DNA from: Ostreococcus lucimarinus CCE9901
Taxonomy: Eukaryota > Chlorophyta > Mamiellophyceae > Mamiellales > Bathycoccaceae
Reading direction: 5' to 3'
NCBI RefSeq assembly: GCF_000092065.1
Contig: NC_009367.1
Location: 310,001 to 374,000, forward strand
DNA length: 64,000 nt
Shown piece by piece: positions 34,382 through 45,085 of this stretch. The notes under the pieces are model-generated. The model was not told the DNA's origin and made no database searches. It saw nothing but the letters and a program-made list of their open reading frames with translations. How positions within the stretch are numbered: position 1 is the stretch's first letter; the number at the start of each line of letters is the position of its first letter. The translations under genes and the position numbers were made by a program.

Positions 34382-37300
34382 CTACTTTCGTCTTCTGCTG
34401 CGACTAGAGGTACTTTTATTAGCAGGCGGAGTCGGCTCCACCGTTTTTCGTTTCTTCTTGTTGTCCGCGACTTCCGGTTCTGGTTTAGCGGGCGGCTTCG
34501 CTTCTTCTTCCGTCTTTGGCGGCTCCGGAGCTTCTTCAGCCGGCGGAGGCGCGGCTCGCTCCGGCGCTTTGTCCGTGTCCTTCGGCGCTGGACGGAACGG
34601 AACGTACGGAATACCTTGCGCCGCGCAGCACTCTGGGCAGGCAAACTTGACGTTTTCGGCGTTTTCGTCTTCCTCGCCCGGCGCCGGCGACTGCATGCCG
34701 ATGCACTCGTAATGAAACCAACCATCGCATCGATCGCAGCAAATCATCGGCCTGAGAGCGTCGTACGCGCTTCGGCAAACGCAATACAGTTCGCATCGCT
34801 CTCCCAACTCCTCGAGCTCCTCCTTCAAGTATAAAGGCAAAGATCGACCCTCTTGAAGCAGCAACTGCGCCGCCTCGATAGGAATCGTTTTGTCTTGCAC
34901 GACGGCGGCGGCGCGTTCGAGCCAGATTTGTCCAGCAACCTCCAACGCGTGCGCGCGATCGGCCAAAGGATCAATGCCGGCACCAGGGCAAAGACCAGCA
35001 GCCATGGCAGATTCCTTGAGCTCGTGAAGCTTGATCAACCTCGGGAACGGCGCACCAGTCATGAGCCGCGTGGCTTGTTCTCTCCACGCCGGACCGCACA
35101 CTTCGCGCATCAACGCGAGCGTCTCCTCAACAGGTTCCAGCTCCATCGCCAGAGCACCCTTCATGCCCGCGTACACTTGCAGCGCTGGATCGACATTATC
35201 TTTTCGAGGAATGTCATACGTGTAATCCATCTCTTGCTTGGGCATTCCAGACGCGTCGCCGACAAGCGATGGCATGGCCGGTTGCAACATGAACTGCTGC
35301 GGAACCATCATCGGTTCGTTCGTCTTCAACTGAGCAGACATATCGCTTGGACTACCATGACCCGTGGATGTTGAAGGTTCTTTGCCGGTGTCTTGCGCCG
35401 TCGGCGGCGGCATCATGCCAGACATTCCAGATAGTTGCAGAGTCGCTTCCATGAGCCAGTTGCTAGCGCCAACATTTGCCAGCTCTTCCTCGTGCTCGTT
35501 TGTCATCTTTAGATGCTGTTGCTGCATCATCAAGACGTGGAGGATGTGGGGCCTAGACCGAACTGGAGCCATGTGAATTTGAGCTTGGCACATCGCGAGT
35601 TGCATGGCGAGCTGTTGAAGTTGCCCGAGCTGCTTTGTGACGACATCTGAAATCTCCTGCGAACACGGCGAAATGTTCAACGCGTGCGTGCGCTGCGTTG
35701 CGGCGAACGTGACAGCTTGACCCATCAGCATGACTTGCTGTAATGGCGTGAGAGAAGCTGGAGGATTGGGGTTCTCTGCAGTCGCCGCGAGCGACGCTTC
35801 GGCGATTCGTCGTGTGCGTTCCTCAGATTCTCTCATCGCTGCTTCTTGGGCAATCTTCGAAGCTTGACTGATGGCGTTGTCGTGTGCTTCCTTCATACTC
35901 TTTCTATGCAAAGTCTTTCGTACTTCCAATCGCCACGCGTCGTGAGTATTGATGACTTGATTCAACACGGCTTCTTCTGGCACTTCTCCAGGAAATCGCT
36001 GCGCTTCACCGAGGAGTTCTCGCAAAAGCATGACGTTTGGGCGATTGGTGCGATGCACCGAGCGATACGTATCCAACGAGAGTGCGCTCGCCTTGCCACT
36101 CTTCGCGATGCATGGCGGACAGATGTAATTGTGCATCGTCTTTGCCATAGTAGGCGTCACATTGATACATTTTAAGTGATACCAGTCACCGCAATCATCA
36201 CATCCAACCATTTGAATTCCTCCAGCTTGTCGACAAAGGCAGAACTAACCCTCCTCCGTCTCCGGCGGTTCGCCAGTCCCGGTGATGTCTTCCACACCAG
36301 CTTTGATGGAATCAAGAACATTGCTCAACATTTCGATAAGCGTTTTTTCTTGTTTGACTTCACCCTGATCGTTTGCCCAGAGCAACGCGTTGAGCCTCTC
36401 CGTCCACGCCGTGGCGGCGTTGCACGCATTTGTGAGCGCTTGTCTCTCTGAGCACTTGAAGGTCAAATCTTCCACCTCCGCTAGAAGATCGTATAATTCG
36501 TCAATCGAAGGGCGAGATCGACCTTCAGCGACACTGTTCAAGCACTTACGAACGGTGTCGACCCACTGTGCGTGATCCGCCAACGACGCCTCGAGGTCTT
36601 CTACCTTCGAGACGTCAGCGGGAAGTGCCTTGCCTTCGGCGATGAGGGCGTCTATTTCCTCCGGTGATGCACTCGGAGCCAATCGACCGTCTTCAAGGAG
36701 AGGAGGATCGAGCAAACGATCCGCTTTCTTGCGCCATTCGTCCACAATCGTGTACCGTTTCATGATTTCAGCGACAAGATCCTCTTTCAAGTCTTGAAGC
36801 ACGTCGATTTCTTCCCTGAGCTCGTCCAAAACGGTGTCCTCGACGAGCTTCGCCTTGGGTGCAATGATCTTAGCGACGCGTTCTTCCCACTTGAGCGACT
36901 TTAAACGAATGCGAACTGTCTCCATGGCTGGTAATTCTAATCCAAAGTCTTCGTGCGAAAGTTCAAGCTCGGTCAACGTCACCTCGGCGCCGTCTTCTCG
37001 CCAGCGCTCGATGGCGTCCTTCGCGTCCACGTCCCACTCTTCTGCGGCTTCGACGCGTTCTTCCAAAGCTTCAACTTCCTTGACAAACAATTTCAAGTTC
37101 GAAGACTCTTTCATGAGCTCTTGCGCCTCGGAAAGCGGCGGAATCGGATTTGACACACCGCGACGAGTGAGCTGCTTTCCCTTCAAACAAGGTTGTGCAC
37201 GATCCAACCAAGACTTGGCTACATTGACCGCTTCTGAAAGCACGTCGAATCCATTCAGAAAGATTGGAATCGAGCTTCCTTCGCGGATGAGCGACGCGGC

Positions 37301-40300
37301 GTCTTCGAGTGACGGTCGGTCCTTACTATCGAGAGATTTGAGCATCACCGCCGCGCGCTCGTTCCACTTCTTCGCCGCGTTGATGTGGCTCTCGCACTGC
37401 GCCAGCAGCGCTTCTTCATCTGGGGCAACCTCTTTATCTTCGGAGTCGAGGAACTCGTTACCCGCCCGCACGGCCGCTTCGACTTCGGCGAGCGGATATT
37501 TCTTCGATGAAACCATGTCCTTCAATTTCTCTGCCAGCTCCCGGACGACGATACGGTTTCGCAACCACTCGACTTCGTCCACTCGCACGCTAAACTTTTC
37601 ACCCTCGACGAGAAGCATGTGCAAATCCGTCACTCTTGCTCCCGGATAATCACTCGCTCGAGCATGATCGGCCCACACTTTGACAGCTTTGATTTGATCG
37701 GCTAGTCTGTCGACCTCGTCGAGTTTTGTTGACAACGCCATGCCCTCCTTGAGAAGCGCCTCGGCTTCTTCCACGTCAACCTTGGCGACGAACAGCGACT
37801 CAGACTTTGCGCGCCAAAAATTCAACTCTTCTAAAGATTTGCGCAAAGTCAAGAGTTCGCTCTGCTGAACGGGTAATCCATGCGCCTCTTCGTATAACGC
37901 CTCGATCTCTCGAGCATTCGCTAGTTCCTCGCGCGGCGGGAGTTGTCGTCGTCCTGGAAGCGCGCCGCGCACCTTCGTGGACCACGCGCCTGCTCTAACG
38001 ATGACGTCCTTCAGCTTTTTATATGAAGGGACTTCCACACCAAACTTATTCGCTTCAGTTTGAAGCGTCGTACAAGCGCGAGGAGATGGATTCGGTACCT
38101 CGGCGAGAGCCGCCTTGATGCGTTCCTCCAATTTCAAGCCCGCCGCGAGCAAATCGCGGAAAGGTTGAGTATCAGCCTTAGGCATCGGTACCGGTGGGTT
38201 GTCAAGGAGCTCTTTTAGTCTGTTCAATCTCAATCGCGCTTCACCAGCGTCATCGTGCGCGGCCTCGGCACCAGCACTGGATCCAAGCCTTTGCTTCAGC
38301 GCCACAAGACTCGTCTGCCACGCGACGGCGTTCGTCACGCGAGTGTACGCTTCTCGAGCCGCCTTCATATCAGCACCACCCCAAATAAACTCTTCACCCG
38401 CAGCGAGTAAATTTCTCATCTTGTCCAGCGGCGGCAAAGGTGGTTTGACGAGCTCTTCGCCCACTCGTTTCACCCAAGCCTGAGCCTTCTTGACGAGATT
38501 CTTGTTCACTGTGACTGAGTCCAAGTCGCTGTGCTTGGATTTTAAGCTGGCTAGTTCCTTCTGAGAAAGCGCCTTCTCCGTCTTCTTCACCAGACTTTCT
38601 AAATCAGCCACTGTTTCTCTGTAAAACATCGTCTTCTTCGACATCGCACATTTGCACAAGTCGTTGACGTGTCGCAAGCACGCCTTGCGCGTCTCGTCGC
38701 ACGAGCACCCGACGCCAGACGAGTACAAAATGTGTCGACAAACAACGCACTCATCGGATCCAGAGTTCGATGCATCGTCAAACCTAGATCGTACTTTACG
38801 AGGCTTTTCGCAGCCATCGTCGTCGTCGTCGTCGTCTGCTGACGTCATTTGCGCGCTGCGCGTCACGCCAGACGCGAAAAGCTCGGCGCGACCGTTTGCC
38901 TCTTCAGCGTACAAGCGCGCAATCTCGGGCCACAAGTGCGGCGCTATGCTCGAACTAGGATTGTTTGCTACTCTGCAAACCAACTCGTCGTGACTAAACA
39001 ATGAACGCTTGGCGTACGATCGGTTTCTCTCCACGCTCGCCGAGCCCTCTGGGAGCCAGTCAGCGGGCACAAAGTTGACGCTCTCCGTGCAGTTCAATCC
39101 ACAGTTGAACGACGCGTAGTACGCCCCGGGATACGTCACCACGTATTCTCCTGGGAATTGCTCCAACGTGTGCACGGGCACTCCCGCGCTCATCAAGAAG
39201 CTCGGCGAGAGCATCGTAAAGACGCTTCCCAAATCGTTGACGTGCGCCTCGTAGACGTCGGGCATCACCTTCTGGAAGCATTCTTCCAACTTGTCCGCTG
39301 CACTCGCCGGCACGCAGTACCACAGTTTCGCGGCACCCCAGTGATTGTAAGTGATACTGTACATGTTATGCTCTTCTCGACGCCAAGTCGTGGAACTAAA
39401 CGTGCTTCCGACTTCTAAGAATGGCGTCGTCACGCCCGCCACGTCATCCTTCAACGCGCCCAGTAGCGACGACTTTTCCCCACTCGCGCGCGCGACGTTG
39501 TTGAGATTCCATTTCGACTCTGACCAGCGCTTGATAGATTCCGGGCTCACGCCGTCAATCTTTACCTGAAGCGCTTCGCCGTGTCTCGGGAACCCGCTTC
39601 CGTACTTTGTCGTGTCAATCGCCGTGCCGCATTTGACCTCGCAAACATCATCCACCGAGCTCGCATCTTCAACCATTCGCCAGAAACACTCCTCAATCAC
39701 CTGCATATCGATCCCAGTTCGCTTGGCGTCCTCGCCAAAGAACGCCGTATCAAATTCTATGCACGCCTCGTTGAAATCGCCGAGCGTAAACTGCGTCCCT
39801 TCATCCGCGCTCAATCGCTCCACCTCCGCGTCAATCTCTTCGCATCGTCCACAAAACCACTCTCCACTCGGCACTTCAGTCATCTTCGGCGTTAAGCAGT
39901 ACATATGTGACCTACGCGCGCATCATTCGTCAGTCTCGTCGCTCCTTCGCGGCTCCTTCTCCCCCGCGCGCCTCTAAACCCCACGTCTAACCGTCGCCCA
40001 CGCGCGCGTTCGCCGCGCCCTCGCGCGCCGCGCGAGCGCTCTCTCTCCCCGAACGCGCGTCCGAACGATCGAGATAATTTTCACGCGCGCGTTCTCGCGT
40101 GGCATTGTCGTATACGCACCCTCGATCGCACCCATCGCACAGGATCATCGCGTCTTCGTTCCCGCTCGCGCCGCACACGTCGCAGTCGGCGTCGCCCTCG
40201 GGCGCGTCCGCGAGCTGCGAGGCGACGAGATCGAGGCCCTGCGTCGCGAAAACACGCGCCGTAAAAGTCAGTCGCACGTCATCGCGACGCCCATCATCGC

Positions 40301-41087
40301 GCGCGCGCGTCGCACGCGCCGCGAACGCGTGCGATTCGCCGTCATCCCGGTCCCGCGCGAAGAAGATATGGCACGAATTACGCACATTTTCCACCTTGAC
40401 TCGCCGTTCGGGCGCGCCCGACGCCCCAAATTCGAGCCCACACAGCGCATCGATCGCCAGCGCGTCATCTTGTTCGATCTCTCCCTTCACCGCGTCGAAC
40501 TGCGCGCTCTTCACCGCGTCTTCTCTTCGCTTGGCGTCGCGCGCGAACGCCTCCAGCCACGCCCCGTGCAGCGCTCTCGCCGCGTGTCCCGCCGCGCATC
40601 CGCGTCCGTGCGCCCCGATCGCCTCCGCGACCTCGCGCCAGCCTTGATTTCCATCGATCGCGTCCGCGCCACCGCGTCTTTTCACCTCCTCGTACAGCGC
40701 GCGCAGGTCGAAGCGCCATCCTCGCACTCGATGGATGCGCCAACTCGCCCCTCGCGGCGCGCGTTCGTCCGGTCGCGACGCCCTGTGTCGCTCGTATTCG
40801 TCCCTGAACGGCACGCGCATGTCGACGGACGCGTCTCGCGCGCACGCCCCGAGCGCGCGGACCGGCTGCGTGCGCGCGGTGAACGACCACGCGCGCAAAT
40901 CGAGGGCGAACGCGCCGCGGTCGCGATGGCGGAGACCTCGCGCGTCGTCGTCGTCGTCGTCGTGCGCGATCGTGAGCTTGCCGATGCCGCACGCGCGGGC
41001 GTCGACGGCGGCGAGATCATCGAGGGCGTCGACGACGCCGGCCTCCGGGCGCGCGGACGCGCACGGCGCGCGCGACGGGGCCCGCAT
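34382..41087 (-). CDS. Giant KDM5/JARID1-like protein (JmjN-like, ARID, PHD, degenerate JmjC, C5HC2, PLU-1, two PHDs)
   Basis: Proposed CDS is complement(join(34382..36244,36296..39911,40120..41087)), 2148 residues. Intron 1 (208 bp, phase 2) splits the first PHD finger: CDGCDRG joins SHMYCLTPK, with ACTGAC at 39929-39934. A second, 51-bp intron (36245-36295) is needed to skip an in-frame TAG; it is less certain. Domains in order: weak JmjN, ARID (LRALYEEVKRRGG), PHD1 about 300-350, JmjC about 470-615, C5HC2 zinc finger (CVVCRHILYSSGVGCSCD), PLU-1-type helical repeats of about 900 residues, PHD2 (CLCRQAGGIQMVGCDDC) and PHD3 (YCVCRSAYDALRPMICCDRC). KDM5 proteins remove methyl groups from H3K4 and repress transcription. 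Here two iron-binding histidines of JmjC are replaced (Arg500, Tyr588), so demethylase activity is doubtful while chromatin reading remains likely. Confidence 0.88.
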
Positions 41088-41360
41088 CGACCGCCGTCGC
41101 GAAATGCGGTGCGCGCGCGACGCCCGCGCGAGACGCGCTCGCACGACACGGCGTTCGCGCGCGTCGCAATGCGCGTTCGGTCGCGGCGATGATTATTTAT
41201 GCGCGCGTCATCGCGATCGCACATGGATCGAGACGGCGCCCGAACGCGCGTTTGACCGTCGTCGATCGGCGATAAACCGATGCGCGCGCGGGCGACGACG
41301 ACGTCGTCGCGGTGACGGTCGGGACGCGCGCGCGGTGCGCGCGCGAGACGCGCGCGCGCG

Positions 41361-42491
41361 ATGGCGCATCGAGACCTCGGTCGCGACGTGCGAGGGGCCG
41401 GAGGCGCGGCGTTCGGCGACGGCGTCAGCGCGGTGCGGTTCTGCGCGGTCAGCGCGGGAGAGGGTCGCGACGACGACGACGATGGGATGGCGCGACGGTT
41501 GACGCTCCTGGTGACGTCCTGGGACGGGACCGCGCGGCGGTACGCGTGCCGCGCGCGCGAGATCGGGGACGTGAAATCGTTGAACTCGATCGATTTGGGC
41601 GCGCCCGCGCTGTGCGGGACGTTCGTCGGGACGGATGAGGACGCGGCGTGCGTGGGATGCCTCGACGGGTCGGTGCGCCTCGTCGATTTTAAAACTGGCG
41701 CGTTTCGCGTCGTCGGCGCGCACGACGACGGCGCGGTGTCGGCGGTGGAGTACGATGATGCGACGAAGAAATTGTTTACGTTTGGCTGGGATCGAACGAT
41801 TAGGGCGTGGGATTTGACGAAGGACGAGCGAGGGCGCGCGGTGTCGACGACGAAGACGGCTGGGAAGTGCTACGCGGCGGATTTGAGAGACGGTAAGATT
41901 TTCGTGGCGACGAGCGATGGGCAAGTTTTGGCGTACGAGACGCGAGATTTAGTGCGCGGTGTGGATGGTGATGACGGACGACGCGCGTCGGAAGCGCCGC
42001 CGCGTCCGTTGATAAATAGACGTTCGAGCATGCGGTTTCAAACGCGCGCCATCGCAGCAAATATCCGAGGCGATGGATTCGTGGCCGCGAGCGTCGAGGG
42101 ACGCGTAGCGGTGGAGTTCATACGCGATGAAGAGAACGACAAGCGAAAATATGCGTTCAAGTGTCATCGCAAAACCGATGACGCGAGCGTGGGTGAGATT
42201 GTTTATCCCGTCCACGCGGTGGCGTTTCATCCCGTCCACGGCACATTCGCCACGGGCGGCGGCGACGGTTACGTCAATTTTTGGGATGGCGACGCTAAAA
42301 AGCGACTTTTTCAGTCGCCCCGCTACCCCACCTCCATCTCAGCGCTCGCTTTCAGTCCTTGTGGGTCCTTGCTCGCCATCGCGTCTTCGTACGCGCACGA
42401 AGAGCGAGAGAACAACAAGCCCGAAGACCGCGTCTTCCTTCGCGAGACGCGCGCCGAGGAAGTCACCCCGAAATCGGCCAAGACATCCTAG
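41361..42491 (+). CDS. BUB3: BUB3 spindle checkpoint WD40 protein
   Basis: The protein is 376 residues forming a WD40 propeller. The family fingerprint is strong: MRFQTRAIAANIRGDGFVAASVEGRVAVEFI, KYAFKCHRK, IVYPVHAVAFHPVHGTFATGGGDGYVNFWD, KRLFQSPRYPTSISALAFS and LLAIASSYAHEE all match BUB3. BUB3 binds phosphorylated MELT repeats of the kinetochore protein KNL1 and recruits BUB1/BUBR1 to the mitotic checkpoint. RAE1 is the closest paralogue, but the GRVAVE and YAFKCHR segments favour BUB3. It lies head-to-head with the KDM5-like gene, with 273 bp between start codons. Confidence 0.95.
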   Translation: MAHRDLGRDVRGAGGAAFGDGVSAVRFCAVSAGEGRDDDDDGMARRLTLLVTSWDGTARRYACRAREIGDVKSLNSIDLGAPALCGTFVGTDEDAACVGCLDGSVRLVDFKTGAFRVVGAHDDGAVSAVEYDDATKKLFTFGWDRTIRAWDLTKDERGRAVSTTKTAGKCYAADLRDGKIFVATSDGQVLAYETRDLVRGVDGDDGRRASEAPPRPLINRRSSMRFQTRAIAANIRGDGFVAASVEGRVAVEFIRDEENDKRKYAFKCHRKTDDASVGEIVYPVHAVAFHPVHGTFATGGGDGYVNFWDGDAKKRLFQSPRYPTSISALAFSPCGSLLAIASSYAHEERENNKPEDRVFLRETRAEEVTPKSAKTS

Positions 42492-42668
42492 ACAAACGAC
42501 CGACCGAACGAACGCGCGCGCGTGTCAACGCTCATCGCCAGATATTCATTCGCGCGCCGAACCTTTCGCCGAGACGCTTCGCGTCCCGCTCGCGCCGCGT
42601 CCTCACTTTCCCTCGCGCGCGTCCGCCCGCGGCGCGCCCGCGGCCCGCCCGCGCCCGCGCTCGGCGTC

Positions 42669-44702
42669 ATGTACCGCGCGTCACGCATCCCCGCGCGCGC
42701 GCGTTGGCGCATCGCGTCGCTCGCGTCGCCGCGGCGCGCGCCGTCGCCGCGTCACCGCCGCTCGCTCGTCGTCGTTCGCGCCGCGCGCGCGACGCCCGCG
42801 ACGTTCGATTACACCGCCCTCGTCGCGAGCGTGCGGGAGATAAACGCGCTGTCGACGCCGGTGAAGATCGACGCGTGCGCGCAGGTGGACGCGCACTCGA
42901 TGACGCTGGACGCGCGCGCGGCGGATGGACGGCGGAGCGTGCGAGTGAGTTGGCACCCGGTGACCGCGCACGTCGCGATGAGCGCGCGCGGGGCCAAGGT
43001 GGAGAAGGGGATGAATCTTAGTTTTGGCGAGAGCGCGAACGCGCTGCTCAAGGGGAAGGTGCTGCTGGATGCGCGCGTGGGGACGGCGTGGGAACGCGCG
43101 TGTCGGTTGCGATTCGGCGATAGGCCGGGAGGTGAGGCAGAGTACGAGCTGTTGTGTGAGGTCATGGGGCGGTACAGCAACGCGTTCTTGCTTGATAGTA
43201 AAAATAATGATGAAGTTTTAGCGTGTGGGTATCAGGTTGGGGAGAAACAGACGAGTGTGCGGCGATTGGCGATCGGGTACGCGTACGAGCCGCCGCCCTC
43301 GGCGCCCGGGATCGATCCCACGACCGGGGTTGAAGGGGGCGTGGACGGATGGACCGCGGTGTTGCGCGACGTCGCACGCGGTCGCAGTGGTGATATGGGC
43401 GAAGCGCGTTTGGATGAGTGCATGGTGCGCGCGTTTCGAGGGGTGTCACCGGCTTTGGCCAAGGCGTTGATTCGCGGCGCGGGCGTCGCCGATGGCGAGC
43501 GCGTCGAAACCGCGAGTGCGAGCGATTGGGTCGCCGTGTACGATGAGTTCATGCGATGGATTGCGAGCGTTTCAAGTGATGCCGACAGTGCGGGTACGCT
43601 CGCAAACGCCACGTGGTGCGAAGAGTTCGGGCAGTTGTTATTGCACCCGTCGTCCGCGGGCGTCGTCTTGCCGCCCGCCGCCGACGATTTGAGCGTTGCC
43701 GGCGGGCCGATCGGCGCTCTTTTCGGCGCTGTGTACGGCGAAGCGGGCGAAACCGACGTGTTCGAGCGCGAACGCTCGCGCATTTTACAAGCCGTGCGCG
43801 CGCGTCTGAAAAAGTTGGCGAGCAAAGACGTTGGGTTCCGCAAGCAATTAGAGGCGGCGAGCGGGCACGAAGAAATTCAACTGCTCGCCGACGCGTTGAT
43901 GGCGTACAGTTACAACTATAAGCCTGGTTCGAGCGAGCTTGAGGGTCAAGACTTCACCACGGGCGAGACAGTGATGTTTAAAGTAGATCCCGAGAAAGGT
44001 CCTGTGGGCACCGCCGAGGCGCTGTACAAAAAGACGAGAAAGCTGCGTCGCACCGCCGACGCCGTCGAGCCGCTCATCGAACAAAATGCGAGCGAGATTG
44101 AGTATTTAGAGGGCGTCGAATTTAGTATTCTCGAAGTCAGCGAGTTCAAATCGCGCGACGATTTATTGTTCATCGAGGAAATTGGCGCCGAACTCGTGGA
44201 CGGTGGATTCTTAAAGCCCACGGGCAAGGGCGCCGACGCGAAGACGCGCGCGATGGCGGCGGCGAAGAAGGGCGGCGGCGCGAAGCCGAAAACCGGTAAG
44301 CAAGCGCGTAAGCAAGAGATGATGAACGCCATTCGCATCTATACCGCGCCGAGTGGAAAGGAGGTGTACTGCGGAAGAAATAGCCGCGGAAACGAAGCGG
44401 TTTCGCTTTTCTTCGGACAAGACCAAGACGTGTGGTTTCACGTTCGCGGCGCCCCGGGCGCGCACGTCATCCTTCGCCAACAACCAGGCGAAACCGCCTC
44501 AGACGACGACATCCAATTCGCCGCCAACGTCGCGAGCTTTCATTCGAAAGTGAGAACGGGCGGCAAAGTCAACGTTTCGTACACGTCTCCTAAGTACGTG
44601 AAAAAGCCCAAGGGCGCCAGGCTCGGCATGGTCACCATCGACCGCGAAGACGTCATCGTCGGACGACCGGACGACGTCGCGGACGTCTGCGACGGGCGAT
44701 GA
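42669..44702 (+). CDS. Plastid-type RqcH/NFACT (Rqc2/NEMF family) protein
   Basis: The protein is 677 residues from the first ATG (42669), which opens a transit-like peptide (MYRASRIPARARWRIASL). An N-terminal NFACT-N domain follows (AEYELLCEVMGRYSNAFLLDS matches the CEIMGRHSN signature). Then come a helix-hairpin-helix region, coiled coils (VFERERSRILQAVRARLKKL, EALYKKTRKLRRTADAV) and the C-terminal NFACT-R/DUF814 domain (GKEVYCGRNSRGNEAVS, QDVWFHVRGAPGAHVILR). Bacterial RqcH and eukaryotic Rqc2 bind stalled large ribosomal subunits and recruit tRNA to add C-terminal tails to the nascent chain. The architecture resembles cyanobacterial/bacterial members rather than the larger cytosolic NEMF, suggesting action on plastid ribosomes. 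That location is inferred from the presequence. Confidence 0.87.
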   Translation: MYRASRIPARARWRIASLASPRRAPSPRHRRSLVVVRAARATPATFDYTALVASVREINALSTPVKIDACAQVDAHSMTLDARAADGRRSVRVSWHPVTAHVAMSARGAKVEKGMNLSFGESANALLKGKVLLDARVGTAWERACRLRFGDRPGGEAEYELLCEVMGRYSNAFLLDSKNNDEVLACGYQVGEKQTSVRRLAIGYAYEPPPSAPGIDPTTGVEGGVDGWTAVLRDVARGRSGDMGEARLDECMVRAFRGVSPALAKALIRGAGVADGERVETASASDWVAVYDEFMRWIASVSSDADSAGTLANATWCEEFGQLLLHPSSAGVVLPPAADDLSVAGGPIGALFGAVYGEAGETDVFERERSRILQAVRARLKKLASKDVGFRKQLEAASGHEEIQLLADALMAYSYNYKPGSSELEGQDFTTGETVMFKVDPEKGPVGTAEALYKKTRKLRRTADAVEPLIEQNASEIEYLEGVEFSILEVSEFKSRDDLLFIEEIGAELVDGGFLKPTGKGADAKTRAMAAAKKGGGAKPKTGKQARKQEMMNAIRIYTAPSGKEVYCGRNSRGNEAVSLFFGQDQDVWFHVRGAPGAHVILRQQPGETASDDDIQFAANVASFHSKVRTGGKVNVSYTSPKYVKKPKGARLGMVTIDREDVIVGRPDDVADVCDGR

Positions 44703-44723
44703 ATCGCGCGCATCGCTCAAACT

Positions 44724-44728
44724 TGTAA
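44724..44728 (+). terminator. TGTAA polyadenylation signal
   Basis: TGTAA lies 22 bp after the stop codon of the NFACT gene. Confidence 0.5.
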
Positions 44729-44990
44729 CATTCGCCCCCTCGTCCCGAGGACCCATAAAGTCATAAAGCGTCCATCGCGTCGTCGCGCGCACCGTCGCGT
44801 CTCGCCGCGCCCTTCGCCGCGCGCCCCGCGGGCTTCGCGCGTCGCGCGCGACGCCGACGCCGACGCCTCGCCTCCGACCGCGCGCGCGTCGACCGCGTCG
44901 ACCGCGGCGACCGCGCGTTTCGTCGCGCGGTCGCGTGACGTCACGCGCGAACCGTCGACGTCGACGATTCGTGTCGCGCGACCGACCGCT

Positions 44991-45006
44991 CGTATGCGTA
45001 AACAGT
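44991..45006 (+). promoter_or_regulatory. Copy of the repeated motif, CGTATGCGTAAACAGT
   Basis: This differs at one base from the core at 15644, 15676 and 55625. It lies 79 bp before the ATG of the LHC-like gene, in the gene's orientation. It also contains ATG CGT AAA CAG TGA, a possible 4-codon upstream ORF. Confidence 0.5.
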
Positions 45007-45085
45007 GACGCGCGAAAATGACAAAATTCGACGTCACCGTCGACGGCGCGCCGCATCGCGTCACTCTCGCACACGCACGCACGAC

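Larger units (their letters stand above)
44703..45085. other. Intergenic promoter region of the LHC-like gene
   Basis: This 383-bp region holds the 3' signal of the NFACT gene and the promoter of the next gene. A GC-rich CGCGTCGACCG-type repeat lies near 44885, and a one-mismatch copy of the repeated 16-bp motif at 44991. No ORF or RNA gene is supported. Confidence 0.55.
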
